Assembly (NCBI GenBank): GCA_038227045.1
Contig: JBBRQD010000070.1
Location: 1-30,187, forward strand
Direction of reading: 5' to 3'
DNA length: 30,187 nt
From: JANXLS01 sp038227045
Lineage (GTDB): Bacteria; Planctomycetota; SZUA-567; H5-PLA8
The position numbers and the translations under genes are program-made. The notes beneath the pieces are model-generated. The model saw nothing but the letters and a program-made list of their open reading frames with translations, was not told the DNA's origin and did not search any database. Of this stretch, positions 1-6,513 are shown piece by piece. Numbering within the stretch: position 1 is the first letter of the stretch; each line of letters starts with the position of its first letter.

Positions 1-436
1 CACGGCTGATGGCCACACGGCGGCAGGACGACTCGTCCCGCTTACCGAGTGGTATACCTGGCAGCAAGAGCTGCTGTTTGTCTTGACGAAGTTCCTGAAG
101 TATCTCCTGCACGGATTGTTCGAACTGTTGGCGCGCGAGCGAATCGACGGGCTTGCGTTCGAGCCAGCGGATGTCGGGCGGCTCGTGATAGAAGCCCCAG
201 GGTTTGGCCTGCTCGTTGGCTTGGAGTCGTGCGGCTTCCAGGTCGTCGCAGTTCCATTCGCAGGGGTGGTCATGGCGAGCGGCCTCAAGATGAGCGCGTG
301 TTTTCAGACTGCCGATGCCGGCTTCGATGGCACCATTATAGCGCGGGAAGTAGGGAGGCGAGAGCAGAAGTGAGACACGGTGATCGTCGAGCAAGGCTTT
401 GAAGCGAGCCCGGGTCAGGGAAAAAAGTATTGGAAA
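1..436 (-). pseudogene. Truncated DDE transposase/integrase fragment (C-terminal half, runs off the window)
   Basis: The minus strand is open from a stop at 437-439 to the window edge. It reads LLDDHRVSLLLSPPYF followed by PRYNGAIEAGIGSLKTRAHL. This resembles the end of an rve/DDE integrase core, where the Asn-Gly-x-x-Glu stretch carries the last catalytic acidic residue. The two upstream catalytic Asp residues are absent, because the reading frame stops at 437 beside an inverted-repeat doublet. No start codon with a ribosome binding site is present in the frame. Downstream of the Glu the protein is charged and Gln-rich (about 100 residues), as in the C-terminal tails of IS transposases. It is most likely an inactive remnant of an insertion sequence. 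The IS family cannot be named from this piece, and terminal inverted repeats are not visible because the far end lies outside the window. Confidence 0.6.
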
Positions 437-451
437 TTATTAAGAAGAGTG

Positions 452-509
452 GGGCGGACGCCGTTCCCGCTTGAATCCGCGAGCCAAAGAGCGGGAACGG
501 CGTCCCGCT
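452..509. repeat. Inverted-repeat doublet, REP/BIME-like (family 1)
   Basis: Arms at 456-471 and 490-505 are perfect 16-bp inverted repeats around an 18-nt loop, and weaker matching extends outward on both sides. The right arm is itself palindromic (GCGGGA ... TCCCGC). It abuts the truncated transposase frame that ends at 437. The same arm-within-arm design recurs with other sequences at 21609, 25393 and 28484. Confidence 0.75.
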
Positions 510-552
510 CTACGCGTTTCTTGATCTTTCCTGCTCGTCCCCAATGTTGTTC

Positions 553-570
553 GCCCCGGTGGGGCTTTTT
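553..570 (+). terminator. Rho-independent-like hairpin with T tract
   Basis: GCCCC-GGT-GGGGC (553-565) is a perfect 5-bp GC stem with a 3-nt loop followed by TTTTT (566-570). It would stop transcription coming from the left on the plus strand. It could instead be the first hairpin of a structured intergenic repeat, since other hairpins follow directly. Confidence 0.45.
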
Positions 571-763
571 GGAATCGGGTGGCATTTGAACCCAAGCCTA
601 CCCGGCCTGGGCTATAGAAGTTCGCCCCTTCGGGACTGGAATGCGTTAGGAAATTCCGTTACGGAGCGCTACTTTTCAATGGCGAGTGCTCTGTTGATGT
701 TTTCGATTTTGTGAGCCTTTAATTTGCGCCGTAGCGCGGAGCATTTTTTAAATTAATTTTTAA
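571..763. other. Noncoding stretch with further small hairpins
   Basis: No convincing gene is seen. One hairpin pairs 591-598 with 604-611 (7 of 8 pairs). A short C-rich/UUCG/G-rich hairpin lies near 625-634. From about 700 the sequence becomes AT-rich, leading into the promoter-like site at 764. The series of hairpins looks like a degenerate structured repeat, but no known RNA family was recognised. Confidence 0.35.
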
Positions 764-791
764 TTGACAGGGTTTGTTTAGGGTGTATATT
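764..791 (+). promoter_or_regulatory. Sigma-70-like promoter candidate
   Basis: A perfect -35 TTGACA (764-769) is followed by a 16-nt spacer and TATATT (786-791), in an AT-rich stretch. Transcription would start near 798 and run rightward through the small Cys-rich ORF at 965, then antisense into the 3' end of the oxidoreductase gene. No other plus-strand gene lies downstream before 5103. Confidence 0.5.
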
Positions 792-852
792 AGCTTTATA
801 GAATGGTCGTTTTGACTTAGGGGGTGCGATGAGTTGGGCGCGAGAATTCACT

Positions 853-875
853 GGAGGTTATAGATGCGTGCTTAA
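853..875 (+). other. Minimal three-codon ORF behind a strong Shine-Dalgarno
   Basis: GGAGG (853-857) sits 6 nt before ATG CGT GCT TAA (864-875). A second very short ORF, ATG at 928 to TAA at 946-948, ends at the next Shine-Dalgarno (947-953). These could be leader peptides in the transcript from 764 or chance. There is no independent evidence that either is translated. Confidence 0.2.
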
Positions 876-964
876 TGGGCGTTCCGTGGATTTAGTGATT
901 TGAGGCCTTATTTCCGATCAACAATATATGGAATATACCCAGTTTTAAGGAGGACGAGAGCACA

Positions 965-1060
965 ATGTGCAACTTTTGCAACGAATTTCGCCTTGTAAGA
1001 GGCAATCGAGACTGGCTTGGCCGCTTACTTTTTTCGTGCGGCTCTTATTTCGACAATTGA
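965..1060 (+). CDS. Small Cys-rich protein, 31 residues, unknown function
   Basis: A 31-codon frame begins at ATG 965, 11 nt after a near-perfect Shine-Dalgarno AAGGAGG (947-953), and ends at TGA 1058-1060. The peptide begins MCNFCNEF, so it has a CxxC motif at residues 2-5 and a third Cys at residue 25. The rest is basic and mildly hydrophobic. The promoter-like TTGACA/TATATT at 764-791 lies in the correct orientation. The opening 19 nt are repeated at 1070-1088 with one substitution, again giving ATG-Cys-x-Phe-Cys-Asn. A CxxC pair could bind metal or be redox-active, but no family is recognised. It could be a small protein, a regulatory leader peptide, or part of a decayed longer gene. A different GTG-started frame over the same bases lacks this Shine-Dalgarno relationship. 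Confidence 0.45.
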   Translation: MCNFCNEFRLVRGNRDWLGRLLFSCGSYFDN

Positions 1061-1088
1061 AAATGCAGGATGTGCATCTTTTGCAACG
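965..1088 (+). repeat. Two near-identical 19-mers 105 nt apart
   Basis: Positions 965-983 and 1070-1088 are the same 19-mer (ATGTGCA[A/T]CTTTTGCAACG) apart from one base. Both begin with ATG and encode MC[N/I]FCN. Confidence 0.85.
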
Positions 1089-1111
1089 TAAGAACTCACG
1101 GTTGGCGTTAA
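1070..1111 (+). CDS. Possible 13-residue ORF starting in the second 19-mer copy
   Basis: ATG 1070 to TAA 1109-1111 would encode a 13-residue peptide beginning MCIFCN, echoing the start of the 31-residue ORF. It lacks a clear ribosome binding site and overlaps the stop codon of the minus-strand oxidoreductase. It may be a truncated duplicate. Confidence 0.15.
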   Translation: MCIFCNVRTHGWR

Positions 1112-2418
1112 ATCTCCCAACCCTTGCGGTATTCGCGGCGGAGGTATTTGTCTGCTTCCGGGGCATTCGTGGCTTTTAGGTTGGCTGCGTCCCACTCGAT
1201 CTTTTTGTTCAGGCGGACTGCTACATTTCCGAGAATGACTGCTTCGCTCAGGGGGCCGGCGTAGTCGAAGTTTGTGCCGCCGGGGGGGCCGCCTTTTACG
1301 GCTTCTGTCCATTCCTTGAAATGGTTTTTCGAGCGCGGCAGTGTGGGGGCGGGGCCTTTGAAATTCTTTTCGCCGGCCAGTTGCGGCCAGGTGGCGAACT
1401 GTTGCACCATTGTGCCTTTCGTGCCGACGTACATGGTGCCGCCGTCTTTTGTCGGTATCTTATCGATCCCGGCGGGGCACTCGGGCAATTTTCCACCGTC
1501 GTACCATGTCAGTGAGACAGGTGGTGCTTCGCCGCGTGCCGGGAATTGGTATCGAATGATGGAACTCTTCGGCGCGCTTTCGCTGGTCGCGCCTTCCGAC
1601 GAAATGCATTCCACGGACGTGGGGTGGGTCAGTCCGAGCGCCCAGAATGGATAATCCATGATGTGGCAGGCCATGTCGCCCAGCGCGCCTGTGCCGAAAT
1701 CCCAGAAGCCGCGCCATTTGAACGGATGATACGCGGGATTGTAGGGACGTTCGGGAGCCGTTCCGAGCCACAAATCCCATGCAACGCCTTCGGGCACTGG
1801 CGGCGTTTCGGTGGGACGGTTAACGCCTTGCGGCCACATTCCCGTGGGACGGTCGGTCCAGCAATGGACTTCTTTGACGGTGCCGATCAGCCCGGATTGA
1901 ACCCATTCGACTTGGCGGCGAATGTATTCAGATGCGTGTCCGGCGTTGCCCATCTGCGTCGCGACTTTGTACTTGCGCGCGGCTTCGGTGAGCGAGCGGA
2001 TTTCGGCCACGTCGTGGCAGAGCGGTTTTTCGCAGTAGACGTGCTTGCCGAGTTTCATCGCGGACATGGCCGCAATGTAATGGGTGTGATCGGGGGTGGT
2101 GACGACGACGGCGTCAATGTCTTTCTGTTCGAGCAGCTTGCGAAAATCCGTATACGTTTTGGCGTCCGGGTGTTTGGCGGAGGCTTTTTGAAGGCGCGGG
2201 GCATCGATGTCGCACAGGGCGACGACGTTGACGCCCGTATCGCCGATGGCTTGAAGATTGTGCTCGCCTTTTCCGCCTACGCCGATGAAGGCCACGTGCG
2301 GTTTATCGGTGGCGGCGACGGTTTTGTCTTTGTCATCGGCGCGCGCATACAGGCCCATGGCGGCAGAGCCGAGTGCGGCGGTTTTCATAAAGCCGCGTCG
2401 CGAATAATTGTGGTTCAT
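1108..2418 (-). CDS. Tat-exported Gfo/Idh/MocA-family oxidoreductase
   Basis: This 436-residue NAD(P)-dependent dehydrogenase-like protein starts at ATG 2416-2418 with GGAG (2425-2428) 6 nt upstream. The N-terminus has a twin-arginine signal (SRRGFMK, Arg7-Arg8, then a small-residue hydrophobic stretch, with possible cleavage after Ala27). The dinucleotide-binding loop is GVGGKG (Gly46, Gly48, Gly51), with Asp70 at the end of the second strand. The family hallmark Glu130-Lys131-Pro132 is intact, and the Lys is expected to be catalytic. C-terminal sequence such as WDFGTGALGDMACHIMD fits the substrate-binding alpha/beta domain. Length is normal for the secreted members common in PVC bacteria, which usually act on sugars or sugar-like compounds; the substrate here is unknown. 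Tat export implies folding with cofactor before export. It is separated by about 265 bp from the upstream minus-strand gene, so it may have its own promoter. Confidence 0.93.
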   Translation of the reverse strand: MNHNYSRRGFMKTAALGSAAMGLYARADDKDKTVAATDKPHVAFIGVGGKGEHNLQAIGDTGVNVVALCDIDAPRLQKASAKHPDAKTYTDFRKLLEQKDIDAVVVTTPDHTHYIAAMSAMKLGKHVYCEKPLCHDVAEIRSLTEAARKYKVATQMGNAGHASEYIRRQVEWVQSGLIGTVKEVHCWTDRPTGMWPQGVNRPTETPPVPEGVAWDLWLGTAPERPYNPAYHPFKWRGFWDFGTGALGDMACHIMDYPFWALGLTHPTSVECISSEGATSESAPKSSIIRYQFPARGEAPPVSLTWYDGGKLPECPAGIDKIPTKDGGTMYVGTKGTMVQQFATWPQLAGEKNFKGPAPTLPRSKNHFKEWTEAVKGGPPGGTNFDYAGPLSEAVILGNVAVRLNKKIEWDAANLKATNAPEADKYLRREYRKGWEI

Positions 2419-2558
2419 TTTATTCTCCGTACGGAAGAAGTGTTGGAAGCGAGTATCAGGTGGCTCAATTGGACATACACCTGCTGCGAGAATCTTTGAA
2501 ATGGAAAATGGAAAAAGGGAAATGGAGGCAATCGTTCAGTCCTCATGAAATGCTCTCG

Positions 2559-2648
2559 CACAAAGGCACGAAGAACACCCAGAAACACAAAGAAATGACC
2601 ACGAAATACACGAAAACTAGAAAGTGAATTCGCGGTCTTTCGTGTCAT
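2559..2648. repeat. Low-complexity TTCGTG/TTTGTG intergenic repeat
   Basis: Read on the minus strand, the 2419-2683 gap contains an irregular run of TTCGTG, TTTCGTGG, TTTGTG and CTTCGTG units. It can be translated into a Phe/Val/Arg-rich peptide, but it has no Shine-Dalgarno or domain. Tracts of this style occur as dispersed intergenic repeats in many environmental bacterial genomes. The part nearer the oxidoreductase (about 2500-2530) is a purine-rich GGAAATGG-type run. No promoter stood out. Confidence 0.5.
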
Positions 2649-2683
2649 GAACTGAACGCTTACAAATGGAGAGCATCTGTTAC

Positions 2684-4954
2684 CTATTTCCGTAAAACAG
2701 GGTCCGGTTTTGGTTCGAGTTTTTTATCCCAATCGCCGCGCGTGCCGGACTCGATGCCTTCGCCGAGATAATTGCTTGGAGGAAGGATGGGGCCGTGGCC
2801 GGGTAAAATTAGATCGTAGTTTCCTTGGTACAATTTCTTCAGGCTGGCGAGCACGTCCGTCGCGCTGAAATTGATGCTGCCCGCGTAGCCGAGCGGGCCG
2901 TGCGGCATGATCAAGTCGCCGATGGCCAGCAGCTTCTTGCCGTCTTTTTCGATGCCCCATGCCATCGAACCCGCAGTGTGTCCGGGCGCTCGAATCGCGC
3001 TTACTTTTAGTCCGGCTAGATTGAGTTCGCTGTCTTCTTTGATTTTGATGTCCGTGGGCACGGGCGGGTGAAAACCGTAGCCGGAATTCAAAGGAATGTG
3101 ATGCTGCATCGTGTACGCCATTTCTTCGCTGCAGACGAATTGAGCGCCGGTCGCGACGCGCCACAAGTACGCGCCCGGCCCGTGGTCTCCGTGTTCGTGC
3201 GTCGCCAGCACGTACTTCACGCGCATGGGGTCGAGGCCGGCTTTTTTGATGGCTTCCCATTCGCGTTCGAACGACAATCCGGCGTGCGCTTCGATGAGAA
3301 TCAGGCCGTCCGGCGCTTCGATCACGCGCTGCCCGCCCGCGTCGCTTTCGGTGCGGCCTCCGGGCAGATTCCAAACACCCGGCACGATGGCCACGGCGCT
3401 GGCTTTGGCGACCCAGGGCTTCTCCGCGTGAGGCAGCGCCTGGTTCAGATCGCAGCGCCATTGTTCGTGCAGTGCGGAGTCCATTCCGATTACGATTCCG
3501 TTGGCCGTCGCGGCGATTACGCGCTGGCCATCGGCTTGAACGGCCAGCAGAACTGGGCCACTCAGCGAGACCGGTTTTGGCAGCGGCGCACCGATGAAGA
3601 ATTCCGCGATGCCGAAACGGTAGCAGCCGCCGTCCCAGCACGAGATGATCATCTCTCCTGTTGGCAGCACGACGCCGTCGGCGATGGCGTCGGGCAAGCG
3701 CTGTGTGCGGACTTCACCGGAGTCGATGTCCAAAAGGTAGACGGCGCGCGCATCGGCGTCCGCCGGCAGGAAGGGGCTTCCGCCGAGTCCGCGGCTTGTC
3801 CATCGATGCGGCCACGCGACGAGACGTTTTCCATCGGGCAGAAAACGCAGATCGAGCCACGCGGCTTCAGCGAATAATTCCGCCGCGAATACGCGCAGCC
3901 GAGTGCCGCGTGCGTCGTAAACCGATACGACCGGACGCCCGGGCATCATGCGCGTGCCGATGTGTTGGTTGCGGCGCGTTGCCGACGATAGCACCCAGCG
4001 CTGCCAGCCGCGATAATCCGCCGTGGCGACGGATTGCAGTGATCCGTCCGGGCTCGCGTGCAGTGCGATCGAAAGGGGGCCGACTACTGGTACGTCCCAT
4101 TGTTGGAGCTCTTCCTTGGGTCCGACGCGCGGAGTGGGCGATCCATACAGGCCCTTCTCAGCCTTCGGCACGGGGGGCAGTTCACGCAACTTGGTACGCG
4201 CCCACAGCGGCTTTTCGTCGCCGGGTTTCAGTAGATAGAAGTTGTCCAGAGTCGCCCGATCCTCCAACACCGGCACCGCGAAGCCCAGCGCGATGACGCC
4301 GTTCGGCAGCGCCGCTGCCGTGAGACTCACGGCGTCGTCGCCGACTGCGATGTTCGTGGTGAATGTGGGGGCCGTTTGGGCGTTCGCGTGCCAGAGCGCG
4401 CGGTTGCCGCTGGCGACCCAGATGCCGTCGTTGCAGCTCAGCGCGCGCATGCCGAGGTGGTTTGAATGATCGCCATAATGAAATGCGGCTGTGCGGAACC
4501 CCGTTTGATCGCAGAGCGGTGCGAGCATCGCCTGTTGTGCTCCGCGGATGAACACCGTTGGGAAATCGTTTGCCGTTCCGTTGGCGTGCGTGCAGAACGC
4601 CATGAACGACGTGCCTTCCGGCAGCATGGCAACGGACTCGATCCAGCGCTGCCCGACCGCATGATGGGCGACGATTTTGCCGGTGGCGTCGAGCACGATT
4701 ACGTTCGGATCATCAGACGGAGCGATGGTGCCGACGACGATGCGGTTGCCATCGGGGGAGATTTGCAATGATGTCGCGCCTTGCCACGGGAGAGCGCCGG
4801 CAGTGCCGGTTCCGGGGACGCCGCGCGCGTCCCAGGCGGGAACCTTTGATTTTATTTCAGCGGCCTCTTGAGTCCGCGCGATTGGGAAGAGGATAACTAA
4901 TAATGCGATCTGGATTGAGACGCGATGAAATGAATTCACTTTTGGGAAGTTCAT
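2684..4954 (-). CDS. Secreted beta-propeller/metallo-beta-lactamase-fold fusion protein
   Basis: This 756-residue protein starts at ATG 4952-4954, preceded by AAAGGA (4961-4966). Residues 1-30 form a Sec-type signal (basic start, IQIALLVILFPIA core). Residues 35 to about 530 look like an irregular propeller, with strands such as LQISPDGNRIVVGT and FLPDGKRLVAW, plus many 'value of the day' blade motifs. The C-terminus is a metallo-beta-lactamase fold: HEHGDH (His586, His588, Asp590, His591), APGH with His659, IGD with Asp680 and PGH with His720. That is a complete two-metal ligand set, so hydrolase activity is plausible. The family includes lactamases, glyoxalase II-like thioesterases and other hydrolases; the substrate cannot be told. 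The fusion to a large propeller is uncommon. It is divergent from the DUF1501 operon across 148 bp, which must hold both promoters. Confidence 0.85.
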   Translation of the reverse strand: MNFPKVNSFHRVSIQIALLVILFPIARTQEAAEIKSKVPAWDARGVPGTGTAGALPWQGATSLQISPDGNRIVVGTIAPSDDPNVIVLDATGKIVAHHAVGQRWIESVAMLPEGTSFMAFCTHANGTANDFPTVFIRGAQQAMLAPLCDQTGFRTAAFHYGDHSNHLGMRALSCNDGIWVASGNRALWHANAQTAPTFTTNIAVGDDAVSLTAAALPNGVIALGFAVPVLEDRATLDNFYLLKPGDEKPLWARTKLRELPPVPKAEKGLYGSPTPRVGPKEELQQWDVPVVGPLSIALHASPDGSLQSVATADYRGWQRWVLSSATRRNQHIGTRMMPGRPVVSVYDARGTRLRVFAAELFAEAAWLDLRFLPDGKRLVAWPHRWTSRGLGGSPFLPADADARAVYLLDIDSGEVRTQRLPDAIADGVVLPTGEMIISCWDGGCYRFGIAEFFIGAPLPKPVSLSGPVLLAVQADGQRVIAATANGIVIGMDSALHEQWRCDLNQALPHAEKPWVAKASAVAIVPGVWNLPGGRTESDAGGQRVIEAPDGLILIEAHAGLSFEREWEAIKKAGLDPMRVKYVLATHEHGDHGPGAYLWRVATGAQFVCSEEMAYTMQHHIPLNSGYGFHPPVPTDIKIKEDSELNLAGLKVSAIRAPGHTAGSMAWGIEKDGKKLLAIGDLIMPHGPLGYAGSINFSATDVLASLKKLYQGNYDLILPGHGPILPPSNYLGEGIESGTRGDWDKKLEPKPDPVLRK

Positions 4955-5102
4955 GGTGGTCCTTTCGGACTTCTATTTTTTGTCGGGCAGTTCTTTTTAC
5001 ACCGAGCGCAATAAGTAAATCGATGCCAAATAGTGCATTCAGCTCCATTGCGGTGTAGCAATGGGTCGATTGATAGAGAGCCGATCACAGGAGTTCCCGC
5101 TC

Positions 5103-6464
5103 ATGAAAATGCCGTCCGCTTCCGGTTGTGCTGGTTTTCAAACGATGAACAACATGCGCCGCCGCGATGTGATGCGCATTGGCGTTTGCGGGGCGTTGGG
5201 ATTGAGCATCGCGGATCTGTTGCGGTGCGAAGCGCGCGCGGTCGAGCCTGGCTTTTTTAAAGAAGGCAAGGCCAAGAGCATCATACATCTGAATTTGCCC
5301 GGCGGCATGTCGCAGCAGGAATCGTGGGATCCGAAGCCGGAGGCTCCGACCGAGTACCGCGGCGCGTTCGGCGTGGTGAAGACCAAGACGGGCGAGATTC
5401 TCAGCGAGAATTTTTCGATGCTGGCCAAGGTTGCGGACAAGCTCACGATCGTGCGGTCCTGCGTCGGCAAAATTCCCGATCACGCGCTGGCGACGTATCA
5501 TACGTTCACCGGTTATATCCCGACGACGGTCATCGATTACCCGCAGATGGGCGCGGTGATTTCGCATCTCTTTGGCGCGCGCAACGGTCTGCCGCCCTAT
5601 GTGGCGGTCCCCAGTTTGAATGGCTTCGAGGGTGGCACGGGATTCTTAAGCAGCAAGTACGGCGCGTTTCAGCTCAATGCCGATCCCGGTGCGAACGGCC
5701 CCTTTAAGGTGCGCGATTTCAATATTCCCGCGGGCATGTCGCTGGATCAGTTCGATCGCCGCAAATCGGCGCGTGCGATTGTCGAACAGCACATGCGCCA
5801 GATGGACGCCGATCCGGACAAGCTCAACACGATGGATGAATTTCACCGCAGCGCGTATTCGCTTTTGACGAGCGACAAAGCGCGTCAGGCGTTTTCTTTG
5901 GACGGCGAAACCGACGCGACGCGTGAGCTCTATGGGTGCGGCGCCAAAATTAAAACGAACCCGGCCGCTGTGGGCGAACGCTTGTTGCTGGCGCGCCGCG
6001 TCGTTGAGGCGGGCGTGCGATTCGTGACCGTGAACTACGCGTCCTGGGATGCGCACGTCGGCATCAAAGAAATTTGCCGCGATCAAATGCCGCCGCTGGA
6101 CCACGCCATCTCCGGGCTGATTACCGATCTCGATCAGCGCGGCATGTTGGACAGCACGCTGGTGATGGTCACGACTGAATTTGGCAGGACGCCGAAGGTG
6201 AACAAAGACAACGGTCGCGACCATTGGGCGCGCGTCTATTCGATGCTTCTCGCGGGCGGCGGTATCACGCGGGGGCAGGTGTACGGCGCGTCCGACGCCA
6301 CGTCGGCGGAACCGGCGCGCGACGCGGTGCCGCTGGAGGATTTCCTATGCACCGTGTATCACCAGTTGGGTATCGATTCGAATGAGAAGCTGAATGCCTT
6401 TGGCGGCACGCGGCCGATTCAGATGATCAGGGATGGCAAGGTGGTGAAGGGATTGATTGCGTAG
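5103..6464 (+). CDS. DUF1501 family protein, Tat signal
   Basis: This 453-residue DUF1501 protein is first in the operon. ATG 5103 is chosen because GGAG (5090-5093) lies 9 nt upstream; an in-frame ATG at 5061 lacks such a site. The N-terminus carries MRRRDVMRIG (Arg19-Arg21), the Tat motif typical of the family. The LNLPGGMSQQESWDPKPEAP stretch matches the family's opening 'GG..S..D.FDPKP.AP' pattern. EFGRTPK at 359-365 followed by GRDHW and an AGGGITRG stretch is the family's C-terminal signature. DUF1501 is distantly related to the sulfatase/alkaline phosphatase superfamily. Its biochemical role is not established. In PVC genomes it is nearly always next to DUF1549/DUF1553 cytochrome proteins, as here, which suggests the two act together in the periplasm. 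Confidence 0.93.
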   Translation: MKMPSASGCAGFQTMNNMRRRDVMRIGVCGALGLSIADLLRCEARAVEPGFFKEGKAKSIIHLNLPGGMSQQESWDPKPEAPTEYRGAFGVVKTKTGEILSENFSMLAKVADKLTIVRSCVGKIPDHALATYHTFTGYIPTTVIDYPQMGAVISHLFGARNGLPPYVAVPSLNGFEGGTGFLSSKYGAFQLNADPGANGPFKVRDFNIPAGMSLDQFDRRKSARAIVEQHMRQMDADPDKLNTMDEFHRSAYSLLTSDKARQAFSLDGETDATRELYGCGAKIKTNPAAVGERLLLARRVVEAGVRFVTVNYASWDAHVGIKEICRDQMPPLDHAISGLITDLDQRGMLDSTLVMVTTEFGRTPKVNKDNGRDHWARVYSMLLAGGGITRGQVYGASDATSAEPARDAVPLEDFLCTVYHQLGIDSNEKLNAFGGTRPIQMIRDGKVVKGLIA

Positions 6465-6513
6465 CACCTCAATGGGGACGTCTGCGCTCCGTATTTTCAT
6501 TTGGGTTAACACT

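Noticed and set aside
1546..2499. Long plus-strand open frame (317 codons) over the oxidoreductase gene
   Set aside because: It is antisense to a gene with intact family motifs and signal peptide, has no Shine-Dalgarno or domain, and reflects GC-rich codon bias of the real gene.
2415..2648. 77-codon minus-strand ORF rich in Phe, Val and Arg
   Set aside because: It is a translation of the TTCGTG-type intergenic repeat and has no ribosome binding site or domain.
5040..5075. TTGCGG with 17-nt spacer to TGATAG as a promoter for the DUF1501 operon
   Set aside because: The -10 hexamer is too weak to support; a promoter must lie in 4955-5102 but could not be placed.
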